Origin: Atherinomorus stipes
Lineage: Eukaryota; Chordata; Actinopteri; Atheriniformes; Atherinidae
Reading direction: 5' to 3'
DNA length: 64,000 nucleotides
Assembly: GCA_023101725.1 (NCBI GenBank)
Contig: JALJCO010001057.1
Location: forward strand, 124,001 to 188,000
The notes under the pieces were generated by a model. That model ran no database searches, was not told where the DNA came from, and worked only from the letters and a program-made list of their open reading frames with translations. Positions 1-49,238 of this stretch are shown piece after piece. The translations under genes and the position numbers were made by a program. The first letter of the stretch is position 1. The number at the start of each line of letters is the position of its first letter.

Positions 1-572
1 CAGAAAGTTGCCATGAACTGTAACTGTCAAAACAAACACAAATGGTGGAATATATAAACAAAAAATGTACCAATTTTTTTTTTTCATATTATTACGAGGA
101 AAACATAGCTGGTTCCTTGAATAATTTATCTATGGTTGAATTTCTGCTAATATTTCAAATTGCAATATTCCAACTTTCTGGAGGGACTGGTATTTGGACT
201 TCTTAAATACAGAATCAAACATGATTAATAAATTGAAGTTTTCGTTGCACTTTTGTAAAAAAAAGATACAGCCAGAGGAGGAAAAATCTGGTCCACTAAG
301 TACAAATCCTGTCCAGCAGTTGTAACAACCAATCGCTGAAGCACCTGAATTTAATTAGCACAGCTCCTCTGCAGATAGAAGAGCTCGTTAGTGAAAACAC
401 CTGTTCTAAATGTACACGCAGAACCAAAAACATGGCAGGAGTTTCACTTTCTGGCACCTGGATTTTCTACCTCAGCTTATTTGGAGTCTTTTCTTTTTGC
501 AAGTTGTCATTAACTAGAAAAGGGTGCATGTTATCTAATGAGAACGAACAGTGAGAAGAAAACTTTCCTCAC
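1..572 (-). other. Start of adamts18 intron 11 (partial)
   Basis: Intronic sequence downstream of exon 11. AT-rich. I see no exon, element or strong repeat. The next adamts18 exon (first TSP1 repeat) is not present here. Confidence 0.7.
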
Positions 573-37036
<36,464 letters not shown>

Positions 37037-37480
37037 GGTGATGGCATGCACGCTTACACCTCCCCCGTTACCTCCTCAAAGAGCGCAAAAGTAGCAATAA
37101 CCTGCGGCAGCGCATAATGCAACTGACTCGCATTGTTTCGTGTTTCTGTTCCGCCGCTTTGCTCGTTCAGGTGAAGTCAGCTGGTTGCAGCGGCCGGTCG
37201 TGCGCACGGACGCGACGCGCACTCATGAGTGTGTCTCTGTGAGTGAGTGAGTGTGTGTGAGTGTGTGTTTGAGGAGCTGCGGTGGTGTCGGGGATCACCG
37301 TGAGGAGCGCTGACTGAGCACTCAGGCTCTGCGAGGGTCGGCATGCGGGATGGAGCACAAGTCAGCTGCCGGCAGCCAATCAGCGCACAGCATCATTTAC
37401 CACGCGCAGATAAAAGAGAAGAGAGATTCTCCTGGCAGCGACAGAGGAGCGCCTTCACAGGCTGCTCGGAAATTTAGGTT
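37037..37480 (-). promoter_or_regulatory. Putative adamts18 5' UTR and promoter region
   Basis: GC- and CpG-richer than its surroundings (for example GCGCACGGACGCGACGCGCA near 37201-37220). A CCAAT box (GCCAATCAG, 37374-37382) and an E-box CAGCTG (about 37363) are present. No TATA box is seen in the minus orientation. A (GT/GAGT)n stretch lies at 37223-37268. Position relative to the first exon and base composition support a promoter; the start site is not determined. Confidence 0.5.
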
Positions 37481-38108
37481 TCAAAGACTGCTCCTTTTGA
37501 AAAGACCACCTCAAGTAATAATTATAATAGTAATAATAATAATAATAATAAAAGAGGTATAAACCAAATATTTTAATGTCTTTAGGCAAGAAGGATGTCT
37601 TTAGTTCTTAAGAAGTATTTATCTGTTGTTTCTTACCGGTGAGCCAACTTTTAAAATGCACAGATTATGCAGATGATGGTTCATAAAACCTTTACAAAAA
37701 CTTAGATTGAGTTGTAACGTTCAGTTTTAGTTCTCAAGGATTTCCTTGCAGAGTTTAGATGTTTCCCTGCTGCAGCACACCTGACTCGGATTAACCCTGT
37801 AAAGTTTGGACTTGGAACAAAACAGAGCAAAATGTTTGCTTTTTTTTTTTATTTTGACAAAGTTGATAAAAATCAACATTTTATTTTTTTTAATGGTTGA
37901 CAAACAGTTGATAAATAGCCTTTAATAAGAACAGCAAAACGGTCAAAATTTGAAACTGTAATGGCTTAAAAACATTTACTCTTGGTATTACATACTTTAC
38001 CTAAAGCAAGTGGGAAAAATTTCTCAGGTTGTTTTATTTCTACAACATTTTCATAAAATTAATTGTAGTTATTAAAAATCTGCTCTACCAAATGATATAA
38101 TGGGACCA
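37481..38108. other. Upstream intergenic sequence
   Basis: Contains a short (AAT)n run at 37528-37553 and A/T-rich sequence. No gene. Confidence 0.6.
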
Positions 38109-38997
38109 TAAAGGGGAAGTTCAGGATTTTTTACATAGGGCCTCATTTACATACAAGTGAGCCAGGGTATGACTTATCACTGAAGACAGTTTCAACATAT
38201 TTCATCCCGTTATTCTAGTTCCAGGAGGTTGCTGATGCTAATGCTAGTGTGAGTTAATAGGAATCTGCTAGCCTGTCATTAATAACAATCTTATCCACTC
38301 CACAGAACATCCGAGGCAAATCAGCAAGCCGTGTAAATGCTGTATTAAACTAGTACAGTAAACTCATGTGTAAAACAAGTAAAACTAGCCTTGTATGACA
38401 ATTTTGCATTACAAATTAAGGAACTAGTTTCTTACCGTAGTTATATACTTTGCCTCTGGGTCGAAGTGTTACTACCTTTGTCAGTGTATTCCGGTTCATA
38501 GAGATATAGTGACAGTTAGTTTGATGAAAAAAGTTCGAAATCTTCCTCAAAATTCGACATATCATCGTGTCTTTCAGATATGGCCGTAGTTTTGACTTTA
38601 TATTTGTGTAATCAGATTCCTTCATGCACGTAGCAGCAGATGACATCACTCCGCTGCCAAATACAGGAGGAAAAACTTTAAGTGTCTCAGCAGCAACACT
38701 CAAAATGCAACAAAATGCAGGTTAGTTTTATTTGTAACATTATTCTATTAACACAGTATTTACACAGATAGTCTTAAGTTATAAATGATTTGCCTCGGAT
38801 GTTCTGTTGAGAGGGTAAGATTGTTTTTAATGACAGGCTAGCAGATTCCTATTGACTTACACTGGCATTAGCATCGGCGACCTCCTGGTACTAGAATAAC
38901 AGGATGAAATATGTTGAAACTGTCTCCAGTGGTAAGTAGCATCCTGGCTTAATGGAAAATGAGGCCCTATGTCAAAAATCCTGAACTTCCCCTTTAA
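38109..38997. mobile_element. Foldback element with AAAGGGGAAGTTCAGG ends
   Basis: The left end AAAGGGGAAGTTCAGGATTT is mirrored by AAATCCTGAACTTCCCCTTT on the right. Arms of about 210 bp (38109-38320 and 38790-38997): TTGCTGATGCTAATGCTAGT against CACTGGCATTAGCATCGGCG, and GAACATCCGAGGCAAATC against GATTTGCCTCGGATGTTC. Unique centre of about 470 bp. Flanks ATAA and TTAA. Confidence 0.8.
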
Positions 38998-39646
38998 AGA
39001 CTTAAATGGATCCCTGACAGCTAGTGAAGTTTTATGCAATCCTGTTAACCATCCATTTGATTTTCATATTTTGAAGCAGGAAGACACCTAAAACCTGCAG
39101 GATGGTGGGTTTTAATTGGACATCCTTGAAACAACTTGTTACTTATCTGCTGGGTTTCAACCCACTGTGCAAAAGTCTTCAGCCACCCATAATTTCTTTA
39201 TATTATCAGGAATTTTGCAAACATGTGCAGTGATTAATTGAAATGCAGCATGTAACCTAACACAAGAACATTTTGCATATTGTAAAGTGCTTGAACATCA
39301 ATATTTAAAATGGCCATCGTTATTATTTCAAACAGCACAGCACGGCTTCTGGACATCCACCCCTCCTTTAAGATAATCTCTGGTTGGGCTTTTTTAAAAG
39401 ATTAATAAATTAATTCATTTTTTATTTCTCAGAACATCAGTTATTCTGAGCTTTTTAGGCCACTGCTTGTCCTTTTGTTGTTCCTCTGTCTTGCATGTCT
39501 TTAAATATTTTAAAGTGCACCACACAGCGGGCCAAGATATGCCATGTCTTCACTATAGGCTCTTTAGGAATCACTTTGCAGGTCTAAAACTACAGTTTCA
39601 CCGTATATCTGTCAAATTTTGGTATCTTTAGCATCAGTCATTGACG
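38998..39646. other. Upstream intergenic sequence
   Basis: Nothing recognisable. The block near 39130-39300 (CCACTGTGCAAAAGTCTTCA, GAACATTTTGCATATTGTAA) resembles the edge of a Tc1-type repeat, but only weakly. Confidence 0.45.
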
Positions 39647-41368
39647 TAGAATGAATATGGGTAAAGTGGGACAGTTAAAATTAATCATGTTTATCTTTAC
39701 ATGTGTTTACTTCTGTCATCTGCTATCATTGAGCTCATCATAGGGCAGCATGAGATTTTAAAAAAAAAGGTTCTGTGTGGATGACACCACTTCCTGAGGG
39801 CGTGGCTCACTACTTCAACTATGTTTGCAATGAAACAAGATGGTGGGTAAAATGAAATAGCGTTTTTAGGTGAGCAATGGTAGTGTTCTAAAAATTTAAA
39901 AAACTGGTGGATAGTTTGTTATTTTGATATTTTTTGTTAAGGGGCGTAATGTTAATTCATATTTTTTTTTAAATGACATCCATCTGAGTCTTTCTTTTTT
40001 TAAAAAAAAAACAATGCTACTTAGCTACTATCCTGTTTAGCAATATGCTATTGCTAAAGTAGGACAGTGTGTCATTGGCAATCTGGGACAATCATTTGAC
40101 TCATTCTACAGGTGGAAATAAGTTCTCTTTTTATTCATCCCTCATAATTTTTCTGTCTAGTTAGCTAGCTACATACATAAATTTACTTAAATTGCATGAA
40201 TCAAGCTTGCTACAATGAAAATGATGACCATGATGCTTTGCCAGTCTATGCTTGCTGGCCCTTCCCCCACCCCACATGTTTTGCATACTCTTTAAAGGGA
40301 CTAGAGGCAGGAATTTAAAAAACAAACAAACATGCATGTCCATTTTTTTTTTTATGCTAAGGTGGTGAAGCGCTAAATACCAAAAATAACGTTTCCCACG
40401 TCTCTCTCAGTTGCCTTGAACAGGCTGTGTGCTGAAAAACGCGCTGCAATTTGCTGTCCGAATTTCCCGCTTCAAATGACGCTACATCCGCAGATTTGAC
40501 TCAGGAAGAAGACGGTCTCAGTAAATTCAAACACTGTAAGCGATAGTTATGGATTCTTCTGCCGTCAGCAAACAATCCAGATCAACTGAAAGACACTAAA
40601 AAGTGTAACTACGAAGAAAAAGGTGAGTAAACAACATTATAGCTTCAGTTTGTGCACGCTCCCGTGACGGCTTGACTTGTGGCTGCAGTTACCTGAAGCG
40701 CCAGTCGCGAGTTTCGTTTCTTAATCTTGCCTCAAGTCCCTTTCCATTGAGCTGGTGAGGAGAATGGCATTATTGCAGATGGGGAAGCCTTCACTTGCCG
40801 TGAGTGTATTGATGTCTAGCCACCACACGTCACACAGTTTGCTGTTTGTTATCTGATTGCTCCAGTGGATTACAAAAACGTTTTTGCCTTTGTCCTCCAG
40901 CCTTTTTTTGGCCTTTGTTCGTTGTTCTTTTAACGGACAAAGTAGGCTATTTTGAAGTGACATTTAGTTTTTGAATATTACCGACTGTTCAATTTCTTTA
41001 GGGGATGAATTTGTGTCTTTTTGTCCCTTTCTCTTTCCATGAAAGTTCTTGTTAATTCATCAGGAGTGAATTGTTGTTGTTTTTATTATTGTGTTGACAT
41101 TAAAATGGAATGTGTTGCCAGTGTCCTAGTTTGTCAATATATGTCCCACTTTACCAATAGTGCCTGGAAATTTTGGTTTTGGGTCAGTGTGTCTTTGGCG
41201 TCCATGCAGTGTTTAATATTTCTTTGTTATTTCTTCACATAGTATAGTAGAGATCTTAAGCTATTTAGAATGGTATCATATGATGGTCAAAGACGTTTGG
41301 TTCATAATCAGAAATTAAGTTGAGCTTACATTTTCAGAAAGTGTCCCAGTTTACCCATATTCACTATA
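39647..41368. mobile_element. 1.7-kb non-autonomous element with GGGTAAAGTGGGACA ends
   Basis: The left end TAGAATGAATATGGGTAAAG then TGGGACAG (39647-39674) is mirrored by TGTCCCAGTTTACCCATATT then CACTATA (41342-41368). Related sub-motifs (GTGTCATTGGCAATCTGGGA near 40070; TATGTCCCACTTTACCAATA near 41140) recur inside. No transposase frame is visible. Superfamily unknown to me. Confidence 0.6.
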
Positions 41369-42664
41369 AGTAAAGAATTTGGAACGCTTTATAACAATGT
41401 GTTAAGATGCAGTTTAAAGTAGCTGCATGTAGAAACAAGTTACTGTTGTGTTAAAAGGCAGATGTGTTCTGTTGTGTTTGACTTTGTTCATATAAAACCA
41501 TCATGTCTTATCCAAACATGTTGATCTATAACAGAAGTTGGTTCTGTTTATTTGGGGGCATTGCAGTTTTTCATCAGTACCAAAAAAGATGTAGATTTTC
41601 CTTTTTCCAAAGGTTTTTTTTTTTTTTTTTTTTACAAATTTGACCCATAAATAGATATTTTTTTTATATCATCAAAATAATTATACAGTGCAAATTCCAA
41701 CCATTTATCTGAGCCACTGCGATTATGAGTAGGCATGTCAGATAAGTTCATTTCATGTCTCTTCTCTCAATGCGTTGGCGTTGGCGACTCTCCATGTGGC
41801 CATCGGGACTCTACAGTCCATGTTCAGCTGAGAGAACAGACAGCCAAAACTGACTGGCACATTCATAATGAAAAGACTCCGCAGTAATGAAATAATAAGG
41901 TGCTTTACTCTTCATATCTGGGAGCATTCTGGGAGAGCTGCCAGAGTCTGGCAAAGCAATACAGAGTATTTCCCTAAGAGAGACATCTCTCCTCCCCACT
42001 CTTAAATATGACTCAGAAATCTGCTGGGCTTGCCACTAATCTCACCATAAAGACTGATGCTATTCTAGCCATTTATCTGGGAGACACCAGAGAGAGCTTT
42101 TTTTTTCATTATTTGTCCCTCTGTTATTTGCAACTCATCCTGCCAGGATAAAAGCCATGAGCAGCTCCACTAACAAATGGACGAAAATGGATTTCCAAGC
42201 TGAAATTTCACTATAAAGCCCAGTGACTGTGGTACACGGCTCAAAAGCACTACAGAAGCCAGCTTTACATGAGGAGGCAGATGCATACTGTAACAGACTT
42301 TCCATACAGCTGAGAGATGGTCGGGAATTACTGAGCTGCTGGTTGTCCGGCTGATCATCTCGGTTTCTTGGCTAGAAAGTGTTGAGATCCGTGCTGTGTG
42401 CACCCTGACTCTGAGTGAGTGAGTTAGCAACCATCATCATTGTTTTATTGCTTTTGCTCACTGTTGAGTTTTGCAGAGCACGAAAAGCTTTTGAGGCAGA
42501 GTTGAGAGGATAAACTGTAGGTGCAGCTCGTTATGATATTCATAGATACTCATTTATGGTTCTCAGCTGGCTCTTGTGTGCAGATACAGCACCGGAAATT
42601 AGTTTGGAGAACAAAAAACAGCCAGTGTCCAAAACATTAATGTCACCCTTTTATTCTGCTGCAT
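41369..42664. other. Upstream intergenic, repeat-poor
   Basis: No gene. 41720-42560 is free of visible transposons and compositionally balanced; a candidate for conserved non-coding sequence, unproven. A poly-T of about 19 bases is at 41613-41631. Confidence 0.45.
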
Positions 42665-43394
42665 GAATGTGTTACGTCCATCATCATCTTCATCATCCAT
42701 CTTCATCCACCATCACCATCTATCAACTATCATCACCCATCATCATCATTATTATGATTTTCATGATCATCATCCATCATCATCTTTATCATCATCATCA
42801 TTAACATCATCGTCATCATCCATCATCAATCCATCATCATCATCAACATCATCCATCTTCATCCATCTTCATCCATCACCACCATCTATCAACTATCATC
42901 ACCCATCATCATCAATATTATGATCATTATCTTTATCATCATCATCCAACATCATCACTATCATGATCATCATGATCATCAACCTCATTAACATCATCAT
43001 CGTCATCGTCATCCATCATCATTATGCATCATCATCATCATATCATTATCCATCATCATCATCATCATTATGATTATTATAATCATCCATCATCCATCAT
43101 CATCATCATCCAACATCATCATCATGATCATCATCATCATTAACATCATCATCGTCATCCATCATCATCATCATCATCATCCATCATCATCATGCATCAT
43201 CATCATGATCATCATCCTCATTAACATCATCATCATCATCGTCATCCATCATCATCATCATCCATCATCATGCATCATCATCATCATCATCATTATTATC
43301 ATTATCCATCATCATTATCATCATCATCGTCATCAACATCATCATCCATCATCCATCATCATCATCATCATCATCCATCACCATCAGTATCTAA
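42665..43394. repeat. Long interrupted (ATC)n satellite
   Basis: About 730 bp built almost only from CAT/ATC trinucleotides with regular CCATC, ATTATG and AACATC interruptions. The open frames over it are poly-His/Ile/Ser artefacts. Confidence 0.97.
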
Positions 43395-43400
43395 CTGATG

Positions 43401-43440
43401 TTTTTTGTTTTTTGTTTTTTGAGGGGGGGGGGGGGGGGGG
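43401..43440. repeat. (T6G)3 followed by an 18-G tract
   Basis: Three TTTTTTG units lead into GA and then 18 consecutive G (43423-43440). Such a run is likely unstable and polymorphic. Confidence 0.95.
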
Positions 43441-44399
43441 TAAAGTCTAAAGAAATGAATATATAACAGAAATATTGCTTGAGACATTAAGACCATTAAA
43501 AAAAACCAACATAAATTTAATTCAAATTCAGAATTAAATTATTTGGATGAAGAGCAAGAAACAAAGGTTGTTCTGCAAAATGAAAAACATATAATGAGCT
43601 TAATATGTTTGAAAAAGATGTTGCTTTTACAATTTACAGTCAGTGAGATGGTAACGGCTCAGGTGGTAGAGTGGTCAGTGGCCAATCAGCTGCAGGTTCA
43701 ACCCATTTTGTCTCCAGTTTCACCAGTGTCCTTGTGTAAGCCTTTGATCCCCATATCACATTGATGTAATTCTCAGTTGTAAACCACTTGGGAAAAAGTG
43801 TTTGTTAAATAACTACTCTTATTGTAATGTGCTAATATTACAGGTACTTGAAATAAATGCAAACATGAACTGCAGCAGATAATATTTGTTTGGACTTTTA
43901 TCACCTTATCTTCCTAGTTACTGTTAATGTTACACTGGATCATAGTACGTAAGATTAACTTGTGAAATTAGTCTGTTAGATCTGATATGAAGCGGCTTTT
44001 AAAAAGGGCAGACTTCAGAACTGAAACTTAAGTCTCATAATCAAGTGTGACCTTTCAAAAACAACATATTGAGCACTTTACTTGCCTGGATGCTGAGAGC
44101 ATGTGTGTAATCCCAGTTGCTGTAAACAGGTGTTCCTTGGGCTGTTTTAATTCCTGGTCCTGGCAGACATCTGGGAGAGATGCTGGAATGCAGCTGAGGT
44201 GAACATCCTCCATGCATAATGAGACCTGGCCCCACCTGGCCCACCTACCTGCCTGCACTCTGATCTTTAAAGGAAACCTGGGAACTAGGATGGCGACTTG
44301 GTTGATTAATACAAGACAAAAAGTGTTGCCAGCAAAAACTTTATTTAAATATGATTGGATTGAATTTGTGGTGCATAAAAACACTTAAAAATGAATATA
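43441..44399. other. Upstream intergenic sequence
   Basis: No gene. A short block (GGTGGTAGAGTGGTCAGTGG...TGCAGGTTCAACCC, 43659-43701) has weak A-box/B-box-like character and could be an eroded tRNA-derived SINE head. Confidence 0.4.
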
Positions 44400-45225
44400 C
44401 AGTGGATACGGAAAGTATTCAGACTCCTTTAAACTTTTTACACTTGGTTTCATTGCAGCCATTTGCCAAAATAATAAAAAGTTCATTTTATTTCTCATTA
44501 ATGTACACTAGGCACCCCATCTTGACAGAAAAAAACTGAAATGTGTTAAAAAAGAAAAACTGAAATATCACATGGTCATAAGTATTCAGACCCTTACAGT
44601 ACTGAGTAGAAGCACCTTTTGAGCGACTACAGCCATGAGTCTTCTGGGAATGATGCAACATGGATTTGGGATCTTTTGCCATTCTTACTTGCAGATCCTC
44701 TCCAGTTCTGTCAGGGTGGATGGTGAACAGCAGTGGACAGCCATTTTCAGGTTTCTCCAGAGATCTGGCTGGGCCAGTCAAGAATGGTCCCAGAGTTGTT
44801 CTCCATTGTTATTTTATCTGTGTGCTGAGGGTCGTTGTCTTACTGGAAGGTGAACCTTCGGCCCAGTCTGAGGTCCTGAGCACTCTGGAAAAGGTTTTCT
44901 TCCAGGATCTTGGCCGCATTAATTTTTCCTTCAATTGCAACCAGTCGTCCTGTCCCTGCAGCTGAAAAACACCCCCATAGCATGATGCTGCCACCACCAT
45001 GTTTCACTGTTGGGATGGTATTGGGCAGGTGATGAGCAGTGCCTAGTTTTTCTTTTCTAATATATTTGCAAAAAGTTCAACATTTCTGTTTTTTTTTCTG
45101 TCAAGATGGGGTGCTGAGTGTACATTAATGAGAAATAAAATGAACTTTTTTTATTTTGGCAAATGGCTGCAATGAAACAAAGAGTGAAAAGTTTAAAGGG
45201 GTCTGAATACTTTCCGTACCCACTG
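44400..45225 (-). mobile_element. Internally deleted Tc1-like transposon
   Basis: Starts CAGTGGATACGGAAAGTATT after TA (44398-44399) and ends with AATACTTTCCGTACCCACTG before TA (45226-45227). Long inverted ends include TTTCATTGCAGCCATTTGCC/GGCAAATGGCTGCAATGAAA. 826 bp, shorter than a full Tc1. Parts of the transposase coding strand remain on the minus strand (for example [20 protein letters not shown], 44940-45000, matching the WWW..CYGGVF region by recall), but the frame is broken and much is deleted. Confidence 0.85.
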
Positions 45226-46286
45226 TACGTCTTTTTGAGCTTTGGGAGCTGTTTAAGGTGCTGCAAAGCTGATTGCATGTAAAAGAAATGACAGAGTGGA
45301 CTCATATATTCATTTATTAATGAAACTATTTTATTATTCTCCAAAGGTAATTTAGAATGTTGCACCAGCTTTTCTTATTTGCTCTTATTGCTTTTTTTTC
45401 CATATCAAAAATTAGAAATCCAGAGGTTGGTGGCTACTGGCAGGAATCTGCATCTATTTTTCTTGCATCGGACCTAAAAAATCCCTCTTCTGAACATATT
45501 GTTGGCTTTCCTCACTGGTTGTGCAGATGAAAGAACTGCAGCATGTGCAGCAATCAACTCCAGTGGCTCCAGTTATCCCCAGTAAAGAACCAGTCTTCCT
45601 CATCAGATTGTCCAGTTCTTTAAACTCTCTGACTCTTGCTGGCCTGTAGTCATGTTGGGATGTTTCCCACTGGACAAGAATTTCTCTCGACACCATTTAG
45701 ACCTGCAGCCTTGTTCCGCTTCATTCTCTCCTGCACTAATGAGAACAATCTTTGAGATGAAAGGTCAACCAGATGAAAAAAAAAAAAGATCTACAATGTG
45801 CCACCTACTGGCTCATTTCAGAGCCGTTTCATTAAATAATTAACCAACCTATTTATTTCAATTAGACTTTTCACATTTCTTTCTTTATCTAACTTTTTGA
45901 AATGATCTACATGAGTTTTCGTTTCAGAAATATTAAAATCATGTCAGTAAAACACATTAACTGTGATGTCTCTTTGCCATTTGTTTCTTCTGTGTAATTA
46001 AATTCCCAGAATTGCACCACAAATAAAGTTTAATGTGTGTTTAATTGATAACATTAGTTTTAATTTCAAAACTACTTTTTTATTGATATTGTAATAATAT
46101 TGTTAAATAATTTTTGTTTCAGTGGAAGGAATCTGATGTCTCCATTAAACAAAGAATAACTGGAAGTTGTGGGTGATGTTTGACAGCTTTGTGTTGTATC
46201 AGGGTTATTTCTGGACTAAATGGCTAATGTGTTACACAAAGTTGGTAGTAGATGCTGCAAAATCACACAAAATATATATAAAACAA
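45226..46286. other. Upstream intergenic sequence
   Basis: No recognised feature. The 80-codon minus-strand frame at 45454-45696 has Cys pairs but no recognisable domain or splice context. Confidence 0.45.
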
Positions 46287-46702
46287 CAGGCCAGGGTATT
46301 GTTAAGAATCTCATGATTCAATTTGATTTTGATTTTTTGGGTTACGATTTGATTCAATATCAATTGGATTCAATATTGGTTTAAATGCTAATATCGATTT
46401 AGAAAGAAGTACTGTTGTGACACTGTTGTAAATTTTTTAATATAGCTATAATATCATGCCCATGTGAACGTATGCCATGTGTCACCTTCTGTTTTTGGGT
46501 AATAAAACACCTGAAAATAGAAAATAGTTGCCATTTTGGTGTTGTATAATCTAATGTGGCCTTTGTCCGTAAATAACACACACAGCTCCCTCCATTGGTC
46601 AGCAGGTGAATCGATTCTGATTTGTTGATTCGATATTGAATTGCACAGGAAAGTATTGTGATGCATTGATTTATCGATATTTTTACCCACCCCTTTTAAA
46701 CA
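46287..46702. repeat. AT-rich dispersed repeat with GATTCGATAT-like motifs (tentative)
   Basis: The left part (GATTTGATTCAATATCAATTG) and right part (GATTCGATATTGAATTGCAC, TTGATTTATCGATATTTTTA) share inverted GATT/AATC motifs typical of eroded fish foldback repeats. The ends are not clear. Confidence 0.4.
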
Positions 46703-49077
46703 AAATTTCAATCAGTGATTCTGAAAAATGTGTGATTGTCCTACTTTCATTCCTTGAAAAAATTGTTTCATGATTCCTTCTGGTACCTCAAAAAGTAGCT
46801 ATTATTGTTTGGTACTCCATGTACTGTACATCCTTATTAGCTGCTGCAGACTGTACATTCTCTACGCTACAGATTCAGAGCCCTCCGTTCATCTACTGTA
46901 CTCATAATTTGTCCATTTCCAGAGACCTCGCGGATGCGTACTCCAATGCAGCAGAGTATTTCCCTCAGAAAGCATGGTAGCAGTGAAGTTGTGATGCATT
47001 TACTGGCTGTACAGACTATCCCCGTCCACAGGTTGCTTCTGTTTATAGCTCTTTCTGAGCACAAACATTATCACAATTTCATCCACCATCACCATGTTAT
47101 ATTGTCTGAAATTGATGTTGGAACTTGGAGGTGAACTCTGAACTTTGCCCTGCCCCCTGGTGCCCTTCAATCACAAATCATGGGGTGTCTTTTAGTTCAA
47201 TTGGGTAGTCACTGGAAACTGACAATTCACCATGTCAGGAAAAGGATTATCACACCATTCAGCCAATTTATGAACCAGTAGCATCTAGAAATGTCTTGCA
47301 AGTAAAAGCCTGCAAAAGAACAAGACAGTTGTAGTTTTGGCTGAGCTTCCATTGCTGTAAGCTCGCCTGCTTACATCTGCCAGAGGATTTGCTGCTGCCA
47401 GCTTGTATCATGTCGATGATCTTGTCATAGCTAATGAGTCACGATAGTTTCTAATTTGATGGGACTTGCATTGTGCATCCCATCATAACATCACTGTGTG
47501 TTGTTGCTGTAATCTCAGATGTGTGGTGATCCAAACATGCCAAAGCATGCAGAACAGAGTCAGAATGCTGGAGACCAGAGCGTTTTGACATTATATATCT
47601 ATAATTGAGCTACATTACATAAGGTGTCTTTCAAACTCCAGACCTGACACATCTACATGCTGTGTTAGCTATATTTAATTATACAAAATGTGGCGGTAGC
47701 AGCAGATGTGGAGGCAAAACTCTGCTACAGTGTGGCATCATAATAGCACAAATTGCAGGTTAGTCTGTCAAAGAAAGATAGGGACAAAGTTTTTTTTTAT
47801 TTTACGTAATAATCTTGTTGTTCTGTCAATTCACAAACAATGTGAGGTTATGACTTCTTCAACAAGTAATAGGTAAATTATGCAACTCTAAAACTGGCAC
47901 CTTATTTATTCCACTATTGTTTTTGACAAAAAATAGACAGTTGATGGTAAGTTCTTGCTGAAAAATGAAAAAAGCAGCCAATATAAAATGGACTGAGAGA
48001 ATTTTGTGGAGCTCAATAGAAGAGCATTATAATTTTGTTTACAAATAGGCCTTTAATTTTTTTTTTTTTTTTTACCTTTAATATTATACTCTTCCCAGCA
48101 TACGGGAATGAAATTGTTCGGAAAATTGTTTTAATGTATACTTTACTGGCTGGATGCAAATATAACAGATATGTCCTCCCAAAATCATGGTCATGACTCC
48201 AGTGTCCACGCAGACAGAGATACATAAACTGTGTCCCAATTGGAGGTCGCACACTTTGAAGTGTGGATTCGTCGGCCGTGTACATCACAGCGACACGTCA
48301 AGTGCTGTCCCAATTCAGAAGCCTAAAAAACAGCCTCCAAATCCAGCCTGCACACCCACACTTCATCTGGCCTGAAACGAAGGCTACTGGCAGTGTATCC
48401 TTCGCTGCCTCGCCCGTCCCAGAATTCATTGTGCACAAGTAAGCAGGAAATAAGCAGCAGAGCTCCGAGTCTAATATGCACATATTTTTTGTTTTGAGTG
48501 TTAAATGAAGTGTTTACCAGCTAGAAACAACAGATAGCTTCTGTAGAAAATTTAAAAATTATGTGTTGAAGCTTTAAATGAGAGCTTTTGAGAAAATACA
48601 TTTGTTTGATTTTAACAAGTAAAGGCTAATTTATAGTCATCCGTAAAGTGCTCTATGTCGGTTATGGAGAGCCCTCTACATCAATGGACAGCCTGTCGGA
48701 GAGCGTCTCCGTTGTCTCTGGCTACACCGAATATTTTTTAAGTGTCCATCACTCCATCAAGGCACAATGGAGATGGCAAGGGCTGTGATTGGTCTATCAC
48801 AATGTAAACACTGGCAGCGCCATTTTCAGAACACTGGCTAGCCAACGAAGACGCCGAGATGACTCCAACCGAAGAACACATGGCCAAAGAAGTGGCCGAG
48901 GTTACCGACCATTGGCATAATGGGATTAAGCCAGTCTTGCGTAGCGACCCCTACTGATTGGGCGGTAAATTGCACTGCATACCCAGCACCATGACGGAGA
49001 ACTATGAAAGCTCGAGGGTCTCCGTGGTTATGCAGTTGGACAATGCATCACACAGTCTGGGAAGTACACTGGTTACT
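46703..49077. other. Upstream intergenic sequence with MITE-like pieces
   Basis: No gene. 48225-48440 (ACTGTGTCCCAATTGGAGG, CAAGTGCTGTCCCAATTCAG) and 48625-49045 (GGCTAATTTATAGTCATCCG at the left) look like parts of common fish MITEs, but I cannot pair their ends. Confidence 0.4.
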
Positions 49078-49238
49078 GCCCCATCTCCGCCATTATTACC
49101 AGATGTACCCTGAAGGATGAATCAAGTTACATCCTTCGAAGGAATCAAAGTGATGCAGAAACTTTACCGGTGAGTAAATGTATGTATAAACTCCTAGAAA
49201 TAAGGTCCAGGTTGAAAAAAAAGAAACTTATCCTTTAA
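49078..49238. mobile_element. Half of a TTAA-type foldback
   Basis: Closely follows the right arm of the element at 14480-15142: CCCATCTCCGCCATTATTAC, GGAATCAAAGTGATGCAGAA, TTTACCGGTGAGTAAATGTA, ending TTATCCT + TTAA (49235-49238). The left arm is absent. Confidence 0.75.

Noticed and set aside
42663..43450. Open frames of poly-His, poly-Ser and poly-Ile
   Set aside because: Low-complexity reading of the ATC satellite, open in several frames at once.
44055..44384. Minus-strand frame ending near a perfect GC donor (CAG|GCAAGT)
   Set aside because: Tempting as an exon of an upstream gene, but the protein is not recognisable, and no acceptor or second exon could be paired.
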